Shown here: positions 1 to 6,903 of the stretch, piece by piece
How the letters are laid out: every line of letters starts with the position of its first letter
How positions within the stretch are numbered: the stretch's first letter is position 1
Made by a program: the position numbers and the translations under genes
Assembly (NCBI GenBank): GCA_900552885.1
Contig: USBM01000092.1
Span: forward strand, 1 to 8,098
Direction: 5' to 3'
Length of the DNA stretch: 8,098 nt
DNA from: an uncultured Clostridium sp.
GTDB lineage: Bacteria; Bacillota; Clostridia; Lachnospirales; Lachnospiraceae
The notes under the pieces: generated by a model
What the model saw: only the letters and a program-made list of their open reading frames with translations
Databases searched by the model: none
What the model was told of the DNA's origin: nothing

Positions 1-1176
1 CTCGCGATAAGTCGGTACCATTTTCGTTTCAAATGCAATCTGCATCTCCGGTTCAAACAAAGATTCCTGCTTTGCTAATATACTAAATAATATGGTATCC
101 CTTGTTGCAATCTTTCCCACAATTTCTTTGTAATCAAACAGGATATCTGCCTGACTTGGCAGCATATAACCACCCTCTAAACGGCTGACCATACTTTCCC
201 GGAACTCAAGCTGACACGCCTCGGCACGTTCTAATACTCTGGATGGTTCATCCACAAAAATCTGTGTGTTCTTGGGCATATAGGAAAGAAAACTATCTAA
301 CGGGTTATAAAATGCACCGATATAACTGTCAATTCCCATGGCACTGTGAAAACAGGTAAGTTCCTCCTTTAACGATTCCATGGTTCTGTTGATTCTGGCA
401 TATTCCTCCGTCTTGAATTCCTCTTTAAGTTTCTTAGCATATGCTTTATGTTCCTTCTGCAGTTTTTTAATCCCCGCCTGAATACGCTCTTCGTCTAACA
501 CCATCTCTGCCGCCGGATATACCAGAAGGCTTTCTACATTTTCAATACTTCTCTGACTTTCTACATCAAAGCTGCGGATACTATCAATCTCTTCCCCCCA
601 TAACTCGATTCGATATGGGCACTCACTACTCATAGGGAAGATATCCAAGATACCTCCCCTGATTGCAAACTGTCCCACTCCGTCTACCCAGTCATTTCTC
701 TCATAACCCAGTGCAACCAATCGCTTCCTGACCGGATCTAAGTCCAATGTCTCCCCTAGCCGAAATGTTACAATATTCTGTTGTATCTCACTAAGCGGAA
801 CAAGCTTATTGAGCAGTGCATCAATTGACACAACCACTGTCGTAACTGTCTGCTCTAAAATTCCTTTTACGACTTCCATACGCTGACGAAGAATCGTATG
901 TCCATGAATATCCGCGTTATAGAATAGCACATCTTTTGCCGGATAATACATGACATTCCGGTCAAAAAAGGCATAGGCATCCACAATCTCCTTCGCCCGA
1001 TCCTCATTATAGGTCACGATCAGCTTCACACGGTCATTACCCAGGCAATCCATCGTATAGAATCTGGCATACCCATCCGTTCCTGTAATCTCAAATGGCA
1101 TCTTCTTTTGTTTGCGGGCATCTTCATACTGCTTTCCCACATCCGATAACCGGAACGGTGCTTTCAAACATTCCAT
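1..1176 (-). CDS. mfd: Transcription-repair coupling factor Mfd, N-terminal part (cut by window edge)
   Basis: Mfd is the ATP-dependent translocase that pushes stalled RNA polymerase off DNA and recruits UvrA for transcription-coupled excision repair. Only residues 1-392 of a protein usually near 1150-1180 aa are present; the reading frame is open to base 1. The visible part is the UvrB-like module: the family hallmark GQFAIRGGILDIFP lies at residues 168-181, followed by YRIELWGEEIDSIRSFD (188-204) and a charged helical stretch around 230-270. The RNA polymerase-interacting domain, the RecG-like motor and the C-terminal domain would lie to the left of the window. The start is firm: an in-frame TAA sits one codon upstream (1182-1180), and AAAGGA (1191-1186) lies 9 nt before the ATG. 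That site falls entirely in the 16-nt gap after yhaM, which suggests co-transcription and perhaps translational coupling. Identity is nearly certain. Confidence 0.95.
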   Translation of the reverse strand, partial: MECLKAPFRLSDVGKQYEDARKQKKMPFEITGTDGYARFYTMDCLGNDRVKLIVTYNEDRAKEIVDAYAFFDRNVMYYPAKDVLFYNADIHGHTILRQRMEVVKGILEQTVTTVVVSIDALLNKLVPLSEIQQNIVTFRLGETLDLDPVRKRLVALGYERNDWVDGVGQFAIRGGILDIFPMSSECPYRIELWGEEIDSIRSFDVESQRSIENVESLLVYPAAEMVLDEERIQAGIKKLQKEHKAYAKKLKEEFKTEEYARINRTMESLKEELTCFHSAMGIDSYIGAFYNPLDSFLSYMPKNTQIFVDEPSRVLERAEACQLEFRESMVSRLEGGYMLPSQADILFDYKEIVGKIATRDTILFSILAKQESLFEPEMQIAFETKMVPTYRE

Positions 1177-1192
1177 ATCTTACTTTCCTTTA

Positions 1193-2140
1193 CTATCTTG
1201 ACGTTGGTCTTACATTCGACTCAAACATTCTGCTAAATCCGAGCCATTCACTATTACCATTATTATTCCCACCATCTAATAACTCTATGAATCCTTCTAA
1301 CTTGGCATCGGTATTATCCGCAAACGCCAGAGCAACCGCCTCGATCAATGCCGGTTTCTTCGGAGAACCATATTCCAGCTCTCCATGATGCGATAAGATA
1401 CAGTGCTTCAACTCATTAGCAAGTTTTACAGGGAAGCCATCGATCTGACGAATCTTCTCATCTAACATGATCGTACCTGTCACAATATGTCCGATCAATT
1501 GTCCCTCATCGGTATAATCATTCTCCGGAAATGATGAAATCTCACTCATTTTCCCAATATCATGACAGAGTGCCGCCGTAATAAGCAGATCATGGTTAAG
1601 TACCGGATATCGTTTCACATAGAACTCGCAAAGTCTTGCAACCGACAAACTGTGCTCTAATAATCCGCCGGCAAAATTATGATGCATTGTCTTAGCTGCA
1701 GAGTGCATCTTGAACGCCTTAATGAAATCTGCATCTTCTGTAAATACCATCTCCAACAGTTTATGTAAATGCTCATCCCGGACTGTTGCGATCATCTCCA
1801 ATAACTCATTATACATCTCATCTATATTTCTCTTTGAGCATGGCATATAATCTACCGGATCATATTCCCCTTCTTCTGCCTTGCGCACTCTGCGGATATT
1901 TAGCTGTAATGCGCCCTGAAAACTGACCACCTGTGCATCTACCTGAATATAATCCATGGATTCAAAATGTCCGATTCCATTTGACAGATCCCATACTTTA
2001 CCATCCACGGAACCTGTCTTATCATGTAACTGCATGGAATAATAATTCTTTCCTGCCTTTGTTTGTAATGTCTTCTTGTCCTTACATAAGTAAATAGAAG
2101 ATATCATATCTCCTTCTCTCAATTCTTTAATAAAACGCAT
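1193..2140 (-). CDS. yhaM: 3'-5' exoribonuclease YhaM (OB-fold plus HD domain)
   Basis: The product is a 315-aa cytoplasmic protein, almost exactly the length of Bacillus subtilis YhaM (about 314 aa), a metal-dependent 3'-5' exoribonuclease that trims short single-stranded 3' tails. Residues about 10-90 look like an OB-fold nucleic-acid-binding domain, with KTGSVDGKVWDL at 41-52 as a typical OB strand pattern. Residues about 150-280 form an HD phosphohydrolase domain: H163 in LLEHSLSVARL, the HD pair H193-D194 in LCHDIGK, H218, the pair H251-H252 in ILSHHGELE, and D275 in FADNTDAK. All expected metal-ligand positions appear intact. A strong AAGGAGG (2154-2148) stands 7 nt before the ATG. It follows the histidine kinase gene by 24 nt and precedes mfd by 16 nt, consistent with one operon. 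The last 25 residues are Asn/Gly-rich and look less conserved. Confidence 0.93.
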   Translation of the reverse strand: MRFIKELREGDMISSIYLCKDKKTLQTKAGKNYYSMQLHDKTGSVDGKVWDLSNGIGHFESMDYIQVDAQVVSFQGALQLNIRRVRKAEEGEYDPVDYMPCSKRNIDEMYNELLEMIATVRDEHLHKLLEMVFTEDADFIKAFKMHSAAKTMHHNFAGGLLEHSLSVARLCEFYVKRYPVLNHDLLITAALCHDIGKMSEISSFPENDYTDEGQLIGHIVTGTIMLDEKIRQIDGFPVKLANELKHCILSHHGELEYGSPKKPALIEAVALAFADNTDAKLEGFIELLDGGNNNGNSEWLGFSRMFESNVRPTSR

Positions 2141-2164
2141 TGTTTATCCTCCTTATTTTCTATC

Positions 2165-3577
2165 TCATCTGTGCCTTGGAAGTGAGAACACGAACTCGCT
2201 TCCGGCACCTTCCGTACTGATCAAATCAATATGTTCTCCATGGGCCTTTATAATTTCTTTTGTAATAGAAAGTCCTAATCCGGTTCCCTGCTTATCTTTT
2301 CCACGGGAAGTATCCGATTTGTAAAAACGATCCCAGACCTTATTCTGTTTCTCTTTCTCAATGCCCGGTCCTTCGTCCTTAACGGAAACAAAAATCTTAT
2401 CATTCTTATCATATACCGTAATCTGGATTTGTCCACCCTTTGGACTGAATTTGATCGCATTATCCACCAGATTATAGATAACCTGCCCTATTTTCATCTT
2501 ATCTGCATATACATGCGTGTCCTCTGCCGGACATTTCAGTCGAAGATCAATCTTCTTCTCTTCGCAGACACCTTCTACCGTATTACGCACTTCACGTATG
2601 ATGTCTACCACGTCAAAATTCTGTTTCTTAAGGATTGGTCCATAGGTATCAAAATCATTTAATTCCAATAATCCTTCCGTCAACTTAGAAAGTCGTTTTG
2701 ATTCCGTCAATACTATATTCAGATACCGGTCATACTTTTCTATGGGAATCGTTCCATCCAACATTGCCTCCAGATACCCTTTGATTGATGTAAGAGGAGA
2801 TCGGAAATCATGGGAAATGTTCGCAATAAAATTCTTCCTATATTCATCTAATTTACTCAACTCACTTGCCATATATTCCAGAGAATCCGAAAGTTCTCCA
2901 ATCTCATCTTTTCGCTTTACTCCGGTTTTCGTCTCAAAATTCCCTTTTGCATATTCTCTTGCCGCACTGTTTAGTTTTGCAATCGGACGAATGACCGTTC
3001 CGGACAGATATGCCAGCACAACACCAACTACCAGGATCATCACAAGGAATGGCATATACATAATGTTTAACATATTATTTTGCAGATCATCCAACTCGGT
3101 CATAGAGGTATGCAGAATCAGAAAACCATTCTGCGTCATCCCGGTATATACCGGTAGTCCGATACTGATCATCGTATTATCAAAAATACCATAAAAATCT
3201 CCCGTCAGTGTAAATGCCTTTTTCGAATCAATACTGTCAGCAATATCCTTCAGACACCTCGGCAGTTTCGGATAGTTCTCCGGATTCGATGCTACAATCA
3301 GCTTTCCTTCTGAATCAAAATACCAGACACTCGTCTTTAGCGAATCCTCAAACTCATTAAACCGCACCTGCAAATAGTCTAACGAGGTAATTCCCTGTAC
3401 ATAAGATATAATTGTCTGTTCCGATAACAAATTTGCCTCATTGATCAGATTATCCTGCTTTTCTGTAACCAACGCTTTCTGCGTTGCATAAGTCGTATAG
3501 CTGCCCACTGCGATAAATACACCGATCAGCAACAATATAATGATCACAACTACTTTATCAAAAAATGTACGTTTCAC
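2165..3577 (-). CDS. Membrane sensor histidine kinase (HAMP-HisKA-HATPase)
   Basis: A 470-aa transmembrane histidine kinase, the partner of the response regulator gene 15 nt upstream. A first membrane helix lies at about residues 8-30. An extracytoplasmic sensor region follows at about 31-170; its VWYFDSEGKLIVAS stretch (84-97) resembles a PDC/Cache-type fold. A second helix lies at about 173-193, then a HAMP linker (about 194-245, with VIRPIAKL at its head). The HisKA motif NISHDFRSPLTSIKGY carries the phosphorylatable H256. The ATPase domain has the N box NLVDNAIKFS (369-378), G1 DEGPGI (401-406), F box WDRFYK (415-420) and G2 GTGLGLSI (431-438). All are intact, so the kinase should be active. 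The start is GTG, supported by GGGGAG 7 nt upstream. The signal sensed cannot be told from sequence. The organization is that of PhoR/ResE/WalK-like kinases, but no specific ortholog is claimed. Confidence 0.92.
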   Translation of the reverse strand: MKRTFFDKVVVIIILLLIGVFIAVGSYTTYATQKALVTEKQDNLINEANLLSEQTIISYVQGITSLDYLQVRFNEFEDSLKTSVWYFDSEGKLIVASNPENYPKLPRCLKDIADSIDSKKAFTLTGDFYGIFDNTMISIGLPVYTGMTQNGFLILHTSMTELDDLQNNMLNIMYMPFLVMILVVGVVLAYLSGTVIRPIAKLNSAAREYAKGNFETKTGVKRKDEIGELSDSLEYMASELSKLDEYRKNFIANISHDFRSPLTSIKGYLEAMLDGTIPIEKYDRYLNIVLTESKRLSKLTEGLLELNDFDTYGPILKKQNFDVVDIIREVRNTVEGVCEEKKIDLRLKCPAEDTHVYADKMKIGQVIYNLVDNAIKFSPKGGQIQITVYDKNDKIFVSVKDEGPGIEKEKQNKVWDRFYKSDTSRGKDKQGTGLGLSITKEIIKAHGEHIDLISTEGAGSEFVFSLPRHR

Positions 3578-3584
3578 TTACTAT

Positions 3585-3590
3585 CTCCCC
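3585..3590 (-). promoter_or_regulatory. Shine-Dalgarno fixing the GTG start of the histidine kinase
   Basis: GGGGAG on the minus strand ends 7 nt before the GTG codon at 3577-3575. It lies within the 15 nt between the response regulator stop (TAG, 3595-3593) and the kinase start. No ATG in this frame is equally well placed, so GTG is the best start. Confidence 0.75.
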
Positions 3591-3592
3591 GG

Positions 3593-4297
3593 CTATCTCA
3601 CCTCAAACTTATAGCCGATTCCCCACACTGTCGCAATCGACCAGTTACTTCCGTCTTTGATCTTCTCCCGGATACGTTTGACATGAACATCCACCGTTCT
3701 GGTATCTCCAATATAATCATACCCCCAGATCTGATCTAATAGCTGTTCTCTGGTAAACACCTGATTCGGACTATTGGCGAGAAAATATAGCAGCTCTATT
3801 TCCTTCGGTGGCATATCAATTACTGTTCCGTTATAAATCACGGAATAACTGTTAAGGTTCACGGTCAGACCATCGTACTTCACGCAATCCGATAGTTTCT
3901 CCACCTGATCTGGCACCACCTCTTCATTCTGCTGTACTCTACGAAGTACCGCCTGTACCCGTGCCACTAATTCATTCGAATCAAACGGTTTTATCATATA
4001 GTCATCTGCCCCGATCTTAAGTCCTAATACTTTATCGAACACCTCTCCTTTGGCAGAGAGCATAATGATCGGCACATTACTGCTCTTACGGATCTCCCGG
4101 CATACATCATATCCATCCATGCCCGGAAGCATAATATCAAGCAATATTAATTGCGGTTGATATTCTTTGAATTTCTCCAATGCAGACTCTCCATCTGCCG
4201 CAATCTCCGTATCAAAACATTCCTTTACAAGATACAGTGAAATCAACTCTGCGATATTCTCATCATCATCCACGATCAAAATACGTTTTTTCTCCAT
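3593..4297 (-). CDS. OmpR/PhoB-family response regulator
   Basis: A 234-aa DNA-binding response regulator, the usual length for the OmpR/PhoB class. The receiver domain (residues about 3-118) has the acidic pocket D10-D11, phospho-acceptor D54 in LLDIMLPGMDG, S81 at the switch Ser/Thr position and K103 in the MIKPF motif. A linker of about 20 residues leads to a winged-helix domain (about 133-234) with the family signatures PPKEIELLYFLA and RTVDVHVKRIREKI, ending in the WGIGYKF wing. Phosphorylation by the adjacent kinase should drive dimerization and promoter binding; target genes are not evident. AAGGAGG (4309-4303) sits 5 nt before the ATG. It is preceded by mutS2 with a 72-nt gap, so it could be read through from mutS2 or have its own promoter; I saw no convincing promoter in that gap. 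No specific gene name is justified. Confidence 0.93.
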   Translation of the reverse strand: MEKKRILIVDDDENIAELISLYLVKECFDTEIAADGESALEKFKEYQPQLILLDIMLPGMDGYDVCREIRKSSNVPIIMLSAKGEVFDKVLGLKIGADDYMIKPFDSNELVARVQAVLRRVQQNEEVVPDQVEKLSDCVKYDGLTVNLNSYSVIYNGTVIDMPPKEIELLYFLANSPNQVFTREQLLDQIWGYDYIGDTRTVDVHVKRIREKIKDGSNWSIATVWGIGYKFEVR

Positions 4298-4369
4298 GCA
4301 AACCTCCTTCTTTCCGGAGCCTTTCTCCGATTCATTCTGTTCCTATCTTCTTATCTGCCATGCAGACCA
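4298..4369 (-). other. 72-nt spacer between mutS2 and the response regulator gene
   Basis: It holds the strong Shine-Dalgarno AAGGAGG (4309-4303) for the response regulator. Just upstream is a small 5-bp hairpin (CGGAG/CTCCG, 4315-4319 with 4325-4329, 5-nt loop) without a following T run, so it is not a good intrinsic terminator. No strong promoter is seen, which favours read-through from mutS2. Confidence 0.5.
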
Positions 4370-6760
4370 CTACAATTCAACAATTGTCACACCGGCATCG
4401 CCCTCTCCAAACTCACCTAACCGGAAAGACTTCACATACTTCTGACGTTTGAGATACTCATGTACACCTTTGCGCAAAGCTCCGGTTCCTTTTCCATGCA
4501 CGATCCGCACCTGATTCAGGTGAGATAAACAGGCATCATCCAAATATTTATCCAATTCCATGATTGCCTCATCTACCGTCATGCCAAGCAGATTGATCTC
4601 CGGTTTGATATTCTTTGCTTTATTCACCGAAGCACGATACTGTGCTGTCTTCTGCTGCTTGCTCTGTTTCTCCTCTTTGATAATCTCCACATCACTGATC
4701 TTAACCGTACTTTGCAAAATACCCATCTGAACGGTCAGTTCCCCCTTCTGATTCGGAAGAGAACGCACCGTTCCGTCTAAATTCAGACTGATCACATGCA
4801 CCGAATCTCCCAAGTGAAAATCACCTGCCTTTGCTTTGGACTTCCGGTTCGAGGTCTTATACTCTAACTTACTGTTTACGGATTTTAATTTATCCCGTAA
4901 TTCGCCACGTGCTTTTTCCATATCTTTGTTATTGGCAGTCTGTGGTTTTTTCTCCCAGTTATTATATTTACGGATTGATTCATCTGCAAATGCCTTCGCA
5001 TCCTCTAAGATCTCTCTGGCTTCCTCTCTGGCATTTCTTAAGATGTCCTGTTTTCTCTGTTCGATATGCTCATTCTTTGATGCCAGCCGGTCTTTTAACT
5101 TCTGAATCTCTTCTTTATTCGCAGCAATCTCGGCCTGCTCCTGTTCAATTGTCCGTTTCGACTTTTCCAGATCTGCAAGCAAGGCTTCCATATCTACCGT
5201 ACTGCTGTCAATCTGTGACTTTGCACTCTCGATGACATGATCTGCCATTCCTAACTTCTTAGCAATGGCAAAGGCGTTCGACTTACCCGGAATTCCGATC
5301 AGTAAATGATAAGTCGGACTTAATGTCTCCACATCAAACTCGCAGCACGCATTCTCAATACCAGGCGTTGTCATGGCAAATGTCTTAAGTTCACTGTAAT
5401 GTGTCGTTGCCATACAGCGGATATCCCGGTTATGCAGATCATTGAGGATGGAGATTGCCAATGCAGAACCCTCGACCGGATCGGTTCCTCCACCCAGCTC
5501 ATCAAACAGTACCAGGCAGCGGGACGAAGCATGTTTCAAAATATACACCACATTGGTCATATGGGAAGAAAACGTACTTAAGTTCTGTTCAATACTCTGT
5601 TCATCTCCAATATCCGCAAATACATCCTCAAAAACAGCAAGCGTGGATCCCTGAAATGCCGGAATGTGCAATCCAGACTGTCCCATCAATGTAAGTAATC
5701 CAAGCGTTTTCAAAGATACCGTCTTACCACCCGTATTCGGACCTGTAATGATCAACATCGTATAGGCCTCTCCTAACCGGATGTCCACCGGAACCACGCT
5801 GTGCCGCTCTAACAATGGGTGCCTTGCCTGTTTCAGATTCGTATATCCATTCGTATTCAACTCAGGCTGCGTACCATCATATGACTTGGCAAAAGAAGCC
5901 TTGGCAAATATAAAATCCAACTTGGTCAGAACTTCTACATTGCTCTCTAATGCATCTTTTGACTGTGCCACCTGCTCACTTAACCGTGCTAAGATCTTCT
6001 CAATCTCCATCGCTTCTTTGGTGGCTAATTCCTTTAACTCATTATTCAGATTCACTACTGCCATCGGCTCAATAAAGAAAGTAGAACCGGTCGAAGACTG
6101 GTCATGCACCATACCCGGAAACTGTCCCTTATATTCTGACTTGACCGGAATACAATACCGTCCATTACGCATCGTAACGATCGCATCCTGCAACATTGCC
6201 TGATTGGTCTGTCTTGTCACAATTCCATTCAACACTTCATGTACCTTGCCATTCGTTGCCTTCATATTGCGACGGATATCCTTCAATGTTGCGGATGCAT
6301 CATCCGCAATCTCATCCTCTGACAGGATACAGCGGTTGATCTCTCTTGCTAAATGTTCTAATGGCATCAGGCTTTCAAAATAACCGGTCAGGGAATCCTG
6401 TCTGGTATTCACACCTTCTCCGTCCTTATCCTGTGACTGTTCCCCGTACTGTCTGGCATGTTCAGCAACCTGCAACAGCTTTGCTACATCTAACAGCTCC
6501 GCAATCGAAAGACTGGCACCGACTGCCACCCTCTTCATTGCCTCTCCAATCGGATATACACCGGAAAATGACAGACTTCCCTGCTGATACACTCTCCGCA
6601 AAGCATCTGCTGTCTCTTCCTGATTCTTTGTAATCTCCATAAGATCGATAGACGGCTTCAATCGTTCACACATCCGTTTTCCGGCCGGGCAGGTCGCAAA
6701 TCCGGTCAGCTTTTCGATAATCTTATAATATTCTAATACTCGTAATGTTCGTTTATTCAT
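4370..6760 (-). CDS. mutS2: MutS2: MutS-family ATPase with C-terminal Smr domain
   Basis: A 796-aa MutS2 (B. subtilis form about 785 aa). MutS2 lacks the mismatch-recognition domains of MutS; in different bacteria it is linked to suppression of homologous recombination and to rescue of collided ribosomes. Residues 1-300 are the core/lever region, with DASATLKDIRRNM at 154-166. The ABC-type ATPase follows: Walker A GPNTGGKT (340-347), signature region around 388-400, Walker B CLVLFDE (415-421) leading into LGGGTDP, and the switch His in TTHY (452-455). A long charged coiled coil spans about 510-600. A KOW-like beta segment lies at about 645-692. The Smr domain (about 722-796) carries HGKGTGALR (755-763). 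The start is firm because an in-frame TGA lies one codon upstream; the ribosome binding site (GGGAA, 7 nt away) is weak. The gene heads a tight cluster with the two-component system, yhaM and mfd. Confidence 0.96.
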   Translation of the reverse strand: MNKRTLRVLEYYKIIEKLTGFATCPAGKRMCERLKPSIDLMEITKNQEETADALRRVYQQGSLSFSGVYPIGEAMKRVAVGASLSIAELLDVAKLLQVAEHARQYGEQSQDKDGEGVNTRQDSLTGYFESLMPLEHLAREINRCILSEDEIADDASATLKDIRRNMKATNGKVHEVLNGIVTRQTNQAMLQDAIVTMRNGRYCIPVKSEYKGQFPGMVHDQSSTGSTFFIEPMAVVNLNNELKELATKEAMEIEKILARLSEQVAQSKDALESNVEVLTKLDFIFAKASFAKSYDGTQPELNTNGYTNLKQARHPLLERHSVVPVDIRLGEAYTMLIITGPNTGGKTVSLKTLGLLTLMGQSGLHIPAFQGSTLAVFEDVFADIGDEQSIEQNLSTFSSHMTNVVYILKHASSRCLVLFDELGGGTDPVEGSALAISILNDLHNRDIRCMATTHYSELKTFAMTTPGIENACCEFDVETLSPTYHLLIGIPGKSNAFAIAKKLGMADHVIESAKSQIDSSTVDMEALLADLEKSKRTIEQEQAEIAANKEEIQKLKDRLASKNEHIEQRKQDILRNAREEAREILEDAKAFADESIRKYNNWEKKPQTANNKDMEKARGELRDKLKSVNSKLEYKTSNRKSKAKAGDFHLGDSVHVISLNLDGTVRSLPNQKGELTVQMGILQSTVKISDVEIIKEEKQSKQQKTAQYRASVNKAKNIKPEINLLGMTVDEAIMELDKYLDDACLSHLNQVRIVHGKGTGALRKGVHEYLKRQKYVKSFRLGEFGEGDAGVTIVEL

Positions 6761-6792
6761 CTCTCAATTCCCATTCTTACTAAAACACGTTA

Positions 6793-6827
6793 AGACCACA
6801 TAACATGCATCCTATGTTATGTGGTCT
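6793..6827 (-). terminator. Perfect 14-bp hairpin between the C39 peptidase gene and mutS2
   Basis: The arms at 6793-6806 and 6814-6827 are perfectly complementary over 14 bp, with a 7-nt loop (AGGATGC on the minus strand). On that strand the stem is followed by TAACGTGTTTTAG, a modest T-rich tail, so it may terminate the C39 peptidase transcript, whose stop is 76 nt upstream. The tail is weaker than in a textbook terminator. The hairpin also lies just downstream of the best promoter candidate for mutS2, so it could instead be a 5'-UTR structure of the mutS2 mRNA. No T run follows on the plus strand. Confidence 0.6.
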
Positions 6828-6849
6828 GCCTAATTCCATAGATATATGT

Positions 6850-6878
6850 ATTTTACAACAGTTAGCATGTTCATGCAA
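6850..6878 (-). promoter_or_regulatory. Candidate sigma-A promoter for mutS2 and its downstream genes
   Basis: On the minus strand TTGCAT (6878-6873) and TAAAAT (6855-6850) are separated by exactly 17 nt. The -10 box matches TATAAT at 5 of 6 positions; the -35 matches TTGACA at only 3. Transcription would start near 6843 and give a leader of about 80 nt before the mutS2 ATG, with the 14-bp hairpin close to its 5' end. It is the only reasonable promoter seen in the 143-nt gap. Confidence 0.45.
6865..6876. repeat. Short dyad GCATG-TT-CATGC overlapping the candidate -35 box
   Basis: Two 5-bp arms separated by 2 nt give a symmetric 12-bp site that covers four bases of the candidate -35 box and part of the spacer. 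That is a position where a repressor could act. The site is short and could be chance. Confidence 0.25.
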
Positions 6879-6903
6879 GATAAGAAATAGACTCGAGACA
6901 CTA

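Noticed and set aside
2742..3194. 150-codon plus-strand frame opposite the histidine kinase gene
   Set aside because: Antisense shadow of a kinase with every catalytic box intact; no domain or start signal.
4315..4329. Small hairpin CGGAG/CTCCG between mutS2 and the response regulator gene
   Set aside because: Only 5 bp and no T run afterwards, so it is not a credible terminator; the spacing favours read-through.
4354..4366. Short dyad TCTGC-CAT-GCAGA just after mutS2
   Set aside because: Five-base arms are common by chance and no promoter lies next to it.
4831..6633. Several plus-strand open frames of 60-140 codons inside mutS2
   Set aside because: All overlap the well-supported mutS2 reading frame, show no domain and have no ribosome binding sites.
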